Shown: positions 43,393 through 52,098 of the stretch, piece after piece
Layout: each line of letters begins with the position of its first letter
Position numbering within the stretch: the first letter of the stretch is position 1
DNA from: Seribacter sp963934295
Lineage (GTDB): Bacteria > Verrucomicrobiota > Verrucomicrobiia > Opitutales > Seribacteraceae
DNA: 64,000 nt
NCBI GenBank assembly: GCA_963934295.1
Contig: CAWVXY010000010.1
Span: 1 to 64,000 of the forward strand
Reading direction: 5' to 3'
Notes under the pieces: generated by a model
The model's database searches: none
The model's input: the letters and a program-made list of their open reading frames with translations, nothing else
What the model was told of the DNA's origin: nothing
Translations under genes and position numbers: made by a program

Positions 43393-46086
43393 ATGAAACA
43401 TTTTATCCCCTTCCTTTTGCTTACTGGTTTGAGTGCAGGTATTGCTTTTTCAGCACCTCCTAAAAAGTCAGTCATGGCATGGCCCCCATCAAGTAAATCA
43501 AATCATGTTAGCGTTGATAAATTTACTGTGGACCCAACATTAAAGGTAACCATGTGGGCAAAAAGCCCATTGTTGTATAATCCAACGAATATGGACATCG
43601 ACCCATACGGTAGAATTTGGATAACCGAGGGGGTAAACTATCGGGAAAAACTAGGCATTCGCCGAAACGCGGGTGACCGGATAATAGTACTGATAGATTC
43701 TGACAACGACGGCATAGCCGACCAGACCAAAGTCTTTCTTCAAGACCCATATTTGGAGTCGCCTCTGGGTATTTCTGTTTTTGATAACCAAATAGTTATT
43801 TCTCAACCGCCTGACATTGTCGTTTATACCGATATCAATCGTGATCTGAAGTTTGACCCAAAGGTCGACAAAAAAGAAGTTCTACTCACCGGTTTTAACG
43901 GACGCCAACATGATCATTCTCTCCATTCAGTAACCTCAGGACCAGATGGAAAATGGTATTTTAACAGCGGGAATTGTGGAGCGATATTTACCGATAATTC
44001 AGGCAAGACCTTTCGAATGAACACCAACTATCGGGGCGGAGCCAGCGAGAAATATTTTTATACCCCAACTCATGAACTCAAAGGTGCAAAGAGTGATGAT
44101 GGATATGTGTGGACTTCCGGTTTCAGTGTTCGCATGAACCCAAATGGCACCCAGGCGGAAATTATTGGACATGGCTATCGAAACAGCTACGAACAGGTGG
44201 TCAATTCTTTGGGTGATATGTACCAAAGCGATAACGATGATTATTCAAGTTGTCGAAATTCTTATGTTTTAGAATTCGGGTCTGCCGGTTATTATTCTCT
44301 GGACGGACAACACAAGTGGCAGGCTGACAAACGACCTGGCCAAGCAATTCCGCGTGCTCATTGGCGACAGGACGACCCCGGAACATTTGATGCCGGTGAT
44401 GTGTATGGATCTGGTGGACCAACTGGAGTAACTTTTTATGAAAATGGATCTTTGGGAGATAAATGGATCGGTACCTACCTCTCTGGTGAAGCTTCCCGGA
44501 ACACAGTTTTTGGGTACAAACCCAAACCTCAAGGTGCAACTTATTCAATGAATCGCTTCAACTTTGTAAGTACCCGCTCCACTTCACCTTCCGTTAGTGA
44601 TGAGGATCGGGATGAACGGGTTCACTTTAGACCATCCGATGTAGCGATTGGACCGGACGGTGCGGTCTATGTTGCGGATTGGTACGACCCGGGATCTGGT
44701 GGACACGCCACCCGGGATGAATCTTCTTCAGGAGCCATCTACCGAATTGCCCCTAAGAACTTTGCTCCCTCAATTCCTGAATTGAACTTGGGCTCCATAG
44801 ACGGTCAAATCAAAGCCTTACTCAGCCCCACCCCCAATGTTAGGCACCTGGGTTTTCTCGCTTTGCAAAAACAGGGAGCGAAAGCATACAAGAAAGTATC
44901 CGTTCTGCTTAATCATAAAAATCCCTATATTGCGGCACGAGCCATCTGGTTACTTCCCTACCTGGGTAATAAAGGATTAAAAGAAGTCCATAAGCTTTTG
45001 GATTCAAAAAAATCTGTGCATCGACTCGTGGCTTACAGAAGTCTTCGTAGGTCAGAGCAAAAGCTTTTTCCTTATGCTGAAAAAATGGCCAAGGACTCAT
45101 CTGTTGGAGTCCGTCGGGATGTGGCACTCTCCATGAGAGCATTCTCTGCAGAACAGGCAAACCCAGTCTTGCTGGAAATAGCTAAAAGGTATGACGGTCA
45201 GGATAAAAATTATGTTGAATCCATTGGATTGGGTGCTGGCGGAAAAGAAAGTGCGCTCTGGATTTACCTGCGAGATAATCTTGGTTTACAGAATTCGTCA
45301 AAATGGGATGAAGCTTTTGCCCGAATCACTTGGCGTCTTGGCACAAAAGAAGCACTGACTGACTTAAAATCCAGAGTCCAGAATCAGAAGCTTGCGATGG
45401 AAGAGAGGCTTTTTGCGATTGAATCGATCGCTTTCATCAATCACCCCTTGGCTCCCGATGCTCTATTTACTCTGGGTCAAAGTGAAAATGATACCAGAAT
45501 TAAAAATGCGATTACTCAATGGATTTTAAAACGAAGTATTACCGCGTGGAACCAATATGACTTGAATAAAAGACTCAAAAGTTCCGGAATTTACGACCCG
45601 GACAATATTCAACTTGTTCCCATGAGCACTCCAGAGCCCCCTCAAAAATCAAGTCTTAAGGTGGATAATATCGCAAAGCTCAGGGGAGATCCAGTAAAGG
45701 GAAAGACCAGTATAATGCGATGCACGATGTGCCACGAAGTGAACGGCATAGGTGCAAATTACGGACCACGCCTTGAAGGGTGGGCCGCCAAGCAATCCAC
45801 CTCCGCAATCATCCACGCGATCGTTAATCCATCTCAGGGAATTGCCCATGGGTTTCAAGGAACAGAATACATTCTCAAAGATGGAACTACCCTTCATGGA
45901 ATAACTGAGTCTCGGGGTGATCCCGCTATTGTTCTTTCTCAAGGCGGGCTTACTCAAATGGTTCCCCAGTCGAAGGTTAAAAGCTCTAAACGAATGAAAC
46001 GGTCTCTGATGCTCTCTGCTGAACAACTCGCTCTTTCGGCTCAAGATGTAGCGGATATTGTTGCTTTTATGAAAGGCTGGGAATAG
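43393..46086 (+). CDS. Secreted PVC-type heme-binding dehydrogenase with HEAT-like repeats and cytochrome c
   Basis: About 897 aa from the ATG at 43393, chosen because it gives a signal peptide (KHFIPFLLLTGLSAG) and avoids overlap with the ThuA gene; the frame is open from 43318. Residues about 40-450 are a propeller dehydrogenase (NPTNMDIDPYGRIWITEGVNY, DSDNDGIADQTKVFL, DVAIGPDGAVYVADWYDPGSGGH). Residues about 460-730 are HEAT-like helical repeats. The C-terminal cytochrome has CTMCH at 777-781 and the usual GANYGPRLEGW. This is the standard PVC 'dehydrogenase-HEAT-Cxxch' protein, thought to oxidise carbohydrates in the periplasm; the substrate is unknown. Confidence 0.9.
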   Translation: MKHFIPFLLLTGLSAGIAFSAPPKKSVMAWPPSSKSNHVSVDKFTVDPTLKVTMWAKSPLLYNPTNMDIDPYGRIWITEGVNYREKLGIRRNAGDRIIVLIDSDNDGIADQTKVFLQDPYLESPLGISVFDNQIVISQPPDIVVYTDINRDLKFDPKVDKKEVLLTGFNGRQHDHSLHSVTSGPDGKWYFNSGNCGAIFTDNSGKTFRMNTNYRGGASEKYFYTPTHELKGAKSDDGYVWTSGFSVRMNPNGTQAEIIGHGYRNSYEQVVNSLGDMYQSDNDDYSSCRNSYVLEFGSAGYYSLDGQHKWQADKRPGQAIPRAHWRQDDPGTFDAGDVYGSGGPTGVTFYENGSLGDKWIGTYLSGEASRNTVFGYKPKPQGATYSMNRFNFVSTRSTSPSVSDEDRDERVHFRPSDVAIGPDGAVYVADWYDPGSGGHATRDESSSGAIYRIAPKNFAPSIPELNLGSIDGQIKALLSPTPNVRHLGFLALQKQGAKAYKKVSVLLNHKNPYIAARAIWLLPYLGNKGLKEVHKLLDSKKSVHRLVAYRSLRRSEQKLFPYAEKMAKDSSVGVRRDVALSMRAFSAEQANPVLLEIAKRYDGQDKNYVESIGLGAGGKESALWIYLRDNLGLQNSSKWDEAFARITWRLGTKEALTDLKSRVQNQKLAMEERLFAIESIAFINHPLAPDALFTLGQSENDTRIKNAITQWILKRSITAWNQYDLNKRLKSSGIYDPDNIQLVPMSTPEPPQKSSLKVDNIAKLRGDPVKGKTSIMRCTMCHEVNGIGANYGPRLEGWAAKQSTSAIIHAIVNPSQGIAHGFQGTEYILKDGTTLHGITESRGDPAIVLSQGGLTQMVPQSKVKSSKRMKRSLMLSAEQLALSAQDVADIVAFMKGWE

Positions 46087-46102
46087 CAATCTAAAATTTC
46101 TC

Positions 46103-46130
46103 GGCAAAAGTTTATTCTGATGGAGTGTTT
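46103..46130 (+). promoter_or_regulatory. Shared promoter-like element, copy C (GGCA-N14-TGGAGTG)
   Basis: GGCAAAAG at 46103-46110 and TGGAGTG at 46121-46127, 18 bases start to start, as in copies A and B. It lies directly before the ECF sigma gene (ATG at 46139). If it is a promoter of that sigma factor, the gene would be autoregulated. TGGAGTG could alternatively serve as a distant Shine-Dalgarno (GGAG, 13 bases from ATG). Confidence 0.45.
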
Positions 46131-46138
46131 TAATTAGT

Positions 46139-46675
46139 ATGAACCACCAAGAAAAAGAGAAGCACGATCAATTCCTGCGTCTTTATGTTGAAACAGAAAG
46201 TTCATTACGAGGTTTTGTACGCTCTCTTGTTCCCACTTTAGAAGACGCCAAAGAAGTAATGCAGGGAACGGCTGCAGTGCTTTGGCGAAAATTTGATCAA
46301 TTGGATTCTCCGAAAAATTTCAGGCGCTGGGCTTTTGGGGTTGCCCGGTTTGAAGCCCTCTCCTATCGCAGGGATAAAGCACGCGATCGCCATGTTTTTA
46401 GCGAGAAATTAGTAAATCAGTTAGCTAAAGAAGCAGAAGATGAAGCAGATTCAGGCGAATTGGAAGAAAAGGCTCTGGAGAAATGTATAACCAAATTACC
46501 TGAAAAACATAGAACTCTAATTCAACAGGCCTATTCCAAGGGTACCAAAATCGACAAGATGGCTGAAAGAGCAGGACGAACCCCCATGTCTCTCTACAAA
46601 GCACTACACCGCATACGGATTGCATTGGCAGACTGTATTCGTGCAGATTTAAAAAAACAGGAGGGGATTGTATGA
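46139..46675 (+). CDS. ECF sigma-70 factor, Rhodopirellula/Verrucomicrobium type
   Basis: 178 aa. Region 2 lies at about 14-86 (RLYVETESSLRGFVRSLVPTLEDAKEVMQ, FRRWAFGVARFEALSYRRDKARDR) and region 4 at about 118-170 (CITKLPEKHRTLIQQAYSKG, MAERAGRTPMSLYKALHRIRIALADCI). It is paralogous to the sigma factor at 3538. Its stop overlaps the FecR gene start by four bases (ATGA, 46672-46675). It probably controls the surrounding plus-strand polysaccharide genes in response to a signal relayed by the FecR protein; the element at 46103 may be its own target. Confidence 0.9.
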   Translation: MNHQEKEKHDQFLRLYVETESSLRGFVRSLVPTLEDAKEVMQGTAAVLWRKFDQLDSPKNFRRWAFGVARFEALSYRRDKARDRHVFSEKLVNQLAKEAEDEADSGELEEKALEKCITKLPEKHRTLIQQAYSKGTKIDKMAERAGRTPMSLYKALHRIRIALADCIRADLKKQEGIV

Positions 46676-48024
46676 AATCATCTAAAGAAGACTTGGAACT
46701 CGTCAGGCTTTACCTTGATTCACAAGCGAGTACGGATGATATCCAACTTCTCGAACAAAAGATGCAAAAAGACAATCAACTTAGAAAAGATTTTCTCGCT
46801 TACGCACGTCTTGATGCCGCACTCCCTTACTCCATTACTCCAGCAAAGAAGGAAAAGAAGGAAACTTCCCTTATTTCCTATTGGCCTGTTTGGGCATCGA
46901 TTGCAGCGATTTTAATCTTTCTTTTTGCCTTAAAATTTAAATCAGTAAACTCGGTCAGTGAAAGTCCGCTCAAACTGGCCGTTGCCCATTTTGAAGAACT
47001 TGACAATTGCAGGTGGATGAACCCCGGCCATGAAGTAGCTAAGGGGAGTTCTCTTTTTGTGAATGATCGCATTGAGCTGTCATCAGGAGTCGCTCACATT
47101 CATTTTAATACTGGGGCTATCATGAAATTGAGAGGGCCTTCAATCGTTGAGGTCAATTCGGCCAACTCGGCTTTTCTTACTCTAGGTAGGGCTGCCGTCA
47201 TAGCAGACACAAAGGAATCACAAGGTTTTTCAATTAAAACTCCAAGCTCTACCTTCGTTGACCTGGGAACCGCCTTTGCTGCTTGTGTTGGCCCAGACGG
47301 GTTAAGTCGACTGGATGTAACTCAAGGGAAAGTTAATTTGATTGTAGAGCTAGACCATGAACACCACATTATTCAGGCTGGAGAAGCGATATTTGTGGAA
47401 CCAGGAAAGCGAAAATATTTGACTAAAATTGAATCAGGAGATGAATCGAAATTATTTATTTTCCCTACAATCCAACCCCCGAGTGACCATGATTATGCAG
47501 ATACTTCAAGAGGACTCGCAAGTGTTTCGGTAGGAAAAGGGAAGGTCCTTAAGCAACCGAACTGGGAAGTAAATCCCATGTCCCTACTAGATGGAAAAGG
47601 TCAGACTGAACCGGATTCTCCAAAAGAATCAGTCTTTTTACAAAAAACAGACGGGACTTACGGGAATTTACTCATTGATTTGGGTAGAGAAATAGGAATT
47701 GATAAGGTAAATTCCTATTCCTGGCATCAAAACCAAAGAATAAATGATCATAAAAATAGAGCCAAACAGGTATTTACTCTATACGGGCTAAAGGATGAAG
47801 AACTGCCAGATTTAAATCTGCCAGCCAACGAAACGGGATGGGACAGAATAGTAAGAGTAAATAGTGACCGTTTCTTTGATGTCCAGGAAGACATCGATCG
47901 ACCCGCACAACAAGCATGCTCTATTTTTGCCTCGAAGGGACAGATTGGTTGCTATAGATACTTATTGATTGAAGTTCACGGCCCAACATTCTTTGGCGAA
48001 ATTGATGTTTTTGGGGCTCAATAA
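46672..48024 (+). CDS. FecR-type anti-sigma with C-terminal discoidin-like domain
   Basis: 450 aa. Residues 1-55 form the cytoplasmic sigma-binding segment (LVRLYLDSQASTDDIQLLEQKM). A membrane helix lies at about 66-87. Residues about 100-250 are an extracytoplasmic FecR domain (VAHIHFNTGAIMKLRGPSIVEV, FSIKTPSSTFVDLGTAFA, LDVTQGKVNLIV). Residues about 290-450 look like an F5/8-type-C (discoidin) beta-sandwich (GTYGNLLIDLGREIGIDKVNSYSW, CYRYLLIEVHGPTFFGEIDV). Such a domain on a FecR protein could let it sense sugars directly instead of through a TonB receptor, none of which is present. Translationally coupled to the sigma gene. Confidence 0.85.
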   Translation: MKSSKEDLELVRLYLDSQASTDDIQLLEQKMQKDNQLRKDFLAYARLDAALPYSITPAKKEKKETSLISYWPVWASIAAILIFLFALKFKSVNSVSESPLKLAVAHFEELDNCRWMNPGHEVAKGSSLFVNDRIELSSGVAHIHFNTGAIMKLRGPSIVEVNSANSAFLTLGRAAVIADTKESQGFSIKTPSSTFVDLGTAFAACVGPDGLSRLDVTQGKVNLIVELDHEHHIIQAGEAIFVEPGKRKYLTKIESGDESKLFIFPTIQPPSDHDYADTSRGLASVSVGKGKVLKQPNWEVNPMSLLDGKGQTEPDSPKESVFLQKTDGTYGNLLIDLGREIGIDKVNSYSWHQNQRINDHKNRAKQVFTLYGLKDEELPDLNLPANETGWDRIVRVNSDRFFDVQEDIDRPAQQACSIFASKGQIGCYRYLLIEVHGPTFFGEIDVFGAQ

Positions 48025-48033
48025 TCTAAAAAA

Positions 48034-50031
48034 TTGATGAATATCAAAATTCTCAGCCTTTCACTTTTACTTTCCACGCTTGGTCATGCTTTGCTTTCCA
48101 AAAATTCACTATATCCACTTGAAAAAGGAAAAGTGGCTCATAGTGTAAGTGAATTATGGATGGGCTATGATCCCCGAGTTGAGCCATTGGATATCAAGGT
48201 GACCCGTGAATGGGATGAGAGTTATGAAGGAAAAAAGATCAGAATTCAGATGCTTACCTTTACTGTGGGTACATTCAAAAATGAGGTCTCTCGGATTTCT
48301 GCTTACTATGGTTACCCAAAGGATATTAATGACACAGTTCCCGGGCTTGTTCAAGTACACGGGGGAGGTCAGCGGGCAGATAAAAATATTGTAGTCGTGG
48401 ATGCGGCTAATGGATATGCCAGCCTATCCCTGAATTGGGGAGGGCGTGAATTGGAAGATCAAAAAACTGGCGAGCCGGGCACGGACTGGGGAGCAATTGA
48501 CCCGACTCAAAAACATGTCAGCCACTACTTCAGGCTCACTCCAGACGACAAAACTGCAGAATCTATTTACAGCCCGCGAAACAATAATTGGTTTATCCTT
48601 ACTCTCGCTACTCGCCGAGGTCTGACTTTTCTCGAACAGCAACCCATTGTGGATAGGGATAAATTGGGAGTCTACGGACATTCCATGGGAGGTGCGATTA
48701 CCGGACAGGTGGCCGGCCTTGACAACCGAATCAAGGCAGCGGTGCCCTCTTGCGGAGGAGCAGGCATCACTCAGGCTGCAAACATTGCCAGATCTGGTGC
48801 ATCATCAGACAGACGAGTTGGAGACAAACTGTATTCGAGCACCATTGATGCCACTGCATCACTTAAAAGTCTAAACTACCCTATCCTTGGCCAAACGCCA
48901 CAAAATGACTTCAACTGTATCTACGATGATTTAAACTATAACTGGAAGGTCATCCCCGACCCCTCACTGGTACACTTCAGTATTTCCCCGCACCTCAACC
49001 ATCGCCACATCGCGAAATCCGCTTTCACTCGTTATCGATTCTTTGATGTCTTTCTCAAAGGAGAAGGTACTTTCCCGAAGAGACCGGAATTGTCCGTAAA
49101 TCTAAAGACAGCCAATGGTATCCCCATTGCCTCAGTCTCCCCCCACGATGTCGGCCAGGTACAAAATGTCCAGATTTACTACAGCATTAACCCGCATTCC
49201 CTGACACGCTTCTGGCGCCGTGCAGCGACTGCTAAGCATCGGAACAATTGGGTAGCACATCTGCCCATTTTGAGCACCGACATGCCCCTCTTTGTGATGG
49301 CCAATGTGGAATATCCACAACCCCAGCAGTTGATAGGGTCTCGGCATATGGGGAACTCCCCTGACAATTTCCTCGTTAGCACTTGGGAAACAATCATAGA
49401 TCCCCCCGCATTAAAGACGGCCGGCGTAAGAGCAATCGACCGTCCAGATCGCATAATCCAGCGTAGTTTTGATGATTGGGGAGATTGGTATCAAGTAAGG
49501 TGGAGTAATCACCAGCATGCCGTTGCAGGAACCCGAAAACTAACCGACCCTAAATGGCGTGGCCCTGATGGAGCTACCCTGAGCATAGATGTAAAAGATC
49601 CGCAGGGTGGCTATTTCCTCATGGCCTTTGATGTAAACAACTGGGGTGCGTATCCAGATTTGACCAAAGGCGGGTACTATTGCGTGAAAGCACTTGCTAA
49701 AACAGAGGATTGGCAAACAGTAACCATCAAACTTTCGGATTTAAAGCCAAGAAGCTCGGGTATTCCTCCCTGTCCCAAAAGTTGGCAGGGGATTACTGAG
49801 CTTCAAATTGTGGCAGGATTGCACAGGATTCCGGGCGAAGAGAAAACTATCCTCAGCGGAGGAACCTGGCCGGGCAAGCGGGAACTTCGCAACCTTCAAT
49901 GGATAGGTGGTAAATATTCATCTCCCCTGCTCTACCCGGGTGGTAAATTATCGATCGAAGAATTTCAGAAAATCTTTCAGGCCGATATTGATAAATCAAT
50001 CGAATTGGAAAACCACGATACTCAAAAATAA
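48034..50031 (+). CDS. Secreted alpha/beta-hydrolase esterase (acetyl-xylan-esterase/dienelactone-hydrolase-like)
   Basis: 665 aa, signal peptide about 1-20. An alpha/beta-hydrolase core covers about 40-360, with PGLVQVHGGGQRADKN as the oxyanion-side strand and GVYGHSMGGAITGQ giving the nucleophile Ser217. The later HLNHRHIAKSAF supplies a candidate His. Residues about 480-600 form a beta-sandwich (GATLSIDVKDPQGGYFLMAFDVNNWG, WQTVTIKLSDLKPR) like those attached to carbohydrate esterases. The likely role is removal of acetyl or methyl esters from polysaccharide. It follows the FecR gene by 9 bases, so it is probably in the sigma operon. Confidence 0.82.
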   Translation: MMNIKILSLSLLLSTLGHALLSKNSLYPLEKGKVAHSVSELWMGYDPRVEPLDIKVTREWDESYEGKKIRIQMLTFTVGTFKNEVSRISAYYGYPKDINDTVPGLVQVHGGGQRADKNIVVVDAANGYASLSLNWGGRELEDQKTGEPGTDWGAIDPTQKHVSHYFRLTPDDKTAESIYSPRNNNWFILTLATRRGLTFLEQQPIVDRDKLGVYGHSMGGAITGQVAGLDNRIKAAVPSCGGAGITQAANIARSGASSDRRVGDKLYSSTIDATASLKSLNYPILGQTPQNDFNCIYDDLNYNWKVIPDPSLVHFSISPHLNHRHIAKSAFTRYRFFDVFLKGEGTFPKRPELSVNLKTANGIPIASVSPHDVGQVQNVQIYYSINPHSLTRFWRRAATAKHRNNWVAHLPILSTDMPLFVMANVEYPQPQQLIGSRHMGNSPDNFLVSTWETIIDPPALKTAGVRAIDRPDRIIQRSFDDWGDWYQVRWSNHQHAVAGTRKLTDPKWRGPDGATLSIDVKDPQGGYFLMAFDVNNWGAYPDLTKGGYYCVKALAKTEDWQTVTIKLSDLKPRSSGIPPCPKSWQGITELQIVAGLHRIPGEEKTILSGGTWPGKRELRNLQWIGGKYSSPLLYPGGKLSIEEFQKIFQADIDKSIELENHDTQK

Positions 50032-50126
50032 GCGTGATAACACAATTCGCTTATACTATTTTCAAACATTCCCTCTAACCGCAATTACCGTCAGAATAAT
50101 TACTGGCTAGCGATACAATATGACCG

Positions 50127-51893
50127 ATGAAAAATAAATTTACTTTCAGTTGCAGCTTTCTTCTATTTACTCTCATCTGTGCCGGAGAGCGCATATCGCT
50201 ATGGCCGGAAGGCAAGATTCCCAATTTCCAACCCCAGCAAATTGCCGCTACTACAAAAGAGGTAAAACAAGCTGGTTTCAAACGCGAGGAACATACCATG
50301 CCCTACCTCGAATGGTTCGATGCTCCGGCAGAGAAAAATGGTGCCTGTATGTTGCTCATTTCTGGCGGTGGATATCAGAACTGCTGTGACTGGCGGTGGA
50401 TCGACCGCGTGGCAAAGAAGTTTACCGATCTTGGGTATGTCTGCGTGAGCCTGACCTACCGCACACCGAGGCCCATAGATCTACCCATATATCAAAGTGC
50501 TTGGCAGGACGGGCAACGGGCAGTTCGTTTGGTACGCCAGGCAGCCAAAGAGCGTGGGTTTGACCCTGAGAAAATCGGGGTTCTGGGTTTCTCAGCAGGT
50601 GGACACCTCACCGTATTACTTGGAACCAGTGCCCTCACTCCGGCCTACGAACCAGTGGATACACTCGACCAGCTTCCCTGCCATGTAAATTGGGCAGTTC
50701 CAATCTATGTCGCTTATGCACTCACCGACGGCCTAACCGGCCCAAATACCCGAGGGGGCGATGCGATCGATGCCAAGCTTTCCGATGTATTCAAGTTTGA
50801 TGCGAAGACTTGCCCAATGGCTCTCTTTCACGGTGGCACCGATTCCTATTCACCGAATGGCTCCACCCAAATCTACCGACAACTCCGGCGGATGAAAATA
50901 CCGGCCGAGGTCCACCTCTTTGCTGATCGTGGTCACGGCTTTATGGGCGATCCAAGTAAAGGGGAGGAAGGCACCGCCTACGATAATTGGCTCGATCGTA
51001 TTACAGAATTTATGCGGCAGATGGATTTTGATGGGCGACTGGGCAAGTCCGTCGATTTGATGACCCGCTATCCGAACGATGAGGCCCGCAGTGATTACCG
51101 AAAAGAGCCAATATGGCCAACCGGAAGGATGCCTGATGCCCAGCCCAAGCAATGCCTACCCTACCTCGAGTGGCATTTCCCCAAGGAACGCAAAACCAAA
51201 GCAATCCAGATCATCTATTCAGGCGGGGGCTATGGTTCCAACAATCCAGATGGATTCGAAGTCACACCCGCACGGCGTTACCTCAACGAAAAAGGGATGA
51301 CCGTGGTGACAATGAAATACCGTACTCCTCGTCCGCAGGGTGGTTTAGCCAAGCACACCACCGCGTGGCAAGACTTACAACGGGGTATCCGTATGGTTCG
51401 TAATCAAGCGACCAAGGAAGGACTAGACCCAGACCGTATTGGGATTATGGGATCATCGGCCGGCGGACACCTCACCCTGATGGGGGCGACCAGTTCGAAA
51501 CAAAAATCCTCATGGGCAATTGATGACCTACATAAACTTTCCTGCAAAGTGCAGTGGGCCATCGCGATATACCCGGCCTACGCCCTTACAGACGGGGCCA
51601 ATGGTACCAACTCGAAAGGTGGTAACCCGGACGACGCCCGTATCGTTCCCGAATTCGCCTTCGATCTGGCGACATGCCCGATGCTTTTCATTCACGGCGA
51701 TGCGGATGGATACGCGGCGATGAATTCGGTGAAATGCTGGGAACAGCTTCGCCAAATGGGTATCCAATCCGATCTCCATACGCTGGCCAGGCGAGGACAT
51801 TGCTTCCAGCGCGAGGCAGCCCCGGGCACGGGTAGCTTTACCTGGTTGGGTCGTATTTGGGAATTTATGAACCACAAGGGATTCAATCATTAG
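50127..51893 (+). CDS. Secreted double-domain alpha/beta-hydrolase esterase (tandem duplication)
   Basis: 588 aa, signal peptide 1-19. Two complete esterase domains of the BD-FAE/acetyl-xylan-esterase type follow each other. Domain 1 (about 22-305) has oxyanion ISGGGY, nucleophile Ser156 in GFSAGGH, Asp239 in GGTDSYS and His270 in DRGHGF. Domain 2 (about 325-588) has YSGGGY, Ser444 in GSSAGGH, an HGDADGYA Asp and His558 in RRGHCF. Both triads look intact, so both should be active, unlike the duplicated acetylesterase at 10330. They also share 'YLEW', 'YRTPRP' and 'YALTDG' blocks. Base composition is GC-richer than its neighbours. Confidence 0.88.
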   Translation: MKNKFTFSCSFLLFTLICAGERISLWPEGKIPNFQPQQIAATTKEVKQAGFKREEHTMPYLEWFDAPAEKNGACMLLISGGGYQNCCDWRWIDRVAKKFTDLGYVCVSLTYRTPRPIDLPIYQSAWQDGQRAVRLVRQAAKERGFDPEKIGVLGFSAGGHLTVLLGTSALTPAYEPVDTLDQLPCHVNWAVPIYVAYALTDGLTGPNTRGGDAIDAKLSDVFKFDAKTCPMALFHGGTDSYSPNGSTQIYRQLRRMKIPAEVHLFADRGHGFMGDPSKGEEGTAYDNWLDRITEFMRQMDFDGRLGKSVDLMTRYPNDEARSDYRKEPIWPTGRMPDAQPKQCLPYLEWHFPKERKTKAIQIIYSGGGYGSNNPDGFEVTPARRYLNEKGMTVVTMKYRTPRPQGGLAKHTTAWQDLQRGIRMVRNQATKEGLDPDRIGIMGSSAGGHLTLMGATSSKQKSSWAIDDLHKLSCKVQWAIAIYPAYALTDGANGTNSKGGNPDDARIVPEFAFDLATCPMLFIHGDADGYAAMNSVKCWEQLRQMGIQSDLHTLARRGHCFQREAAPGTGSFTWLGRIWEFMNHKGFNH

Positions 51894-52098
51894 AAAGAAA
51901 GTATAAACAACCGACAGAGTGCCAAGACTAGTCGAACGGATTAGGCTTAATCGTGCTTAAATCCCAATTGGAAGCCACAAGAATGCAAACAAGGTATTGG
52001 TTGGCAAGAAACACCTTAAAACTCCAAAGAGAATTACTAAAAAATAAGTAATTTTTGGTGGCAAAACTATAAAATTTTGGAGTGGTAATATATAGAAT
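51894..52098. promoter_or_regulatory. Intergenic region before the sulfatase-SGNH chimera
   Basis: 205 bases between two plus-strand genes, the second longest gap in the window. It is AT-rich in its second half and ends in copy B of the shared element. No gene, RNA or terminator is recognisable. Confidence 0.4.
52059..52092 (+). promoter_or_regulatory. Shared promoter-like element, copy B (GGCA-N14-TGGAGTG)
   Basis: GGCAAAAC at 52060-52067 and TGGAGTG at 52078-52084, again 18 bases start to start, followed by GTAATATA. Identical to copy A over AAATTTTGGAGTG. The gene's ATG is at 52099, only 14 bases beyond, so transcription from a promoter here would give a very short leader. Confidence 0.45.

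Noticed and set aside
46121..46127. TGGAGTG as only a Shine-Dalgarno sequence
   Set aside because: In copy A the same box is 97 bases from the start codon with no ATG between, and the GGCA box at fixed spacing is not explained by ribosome binding; the possibility remains open for copies B and C.
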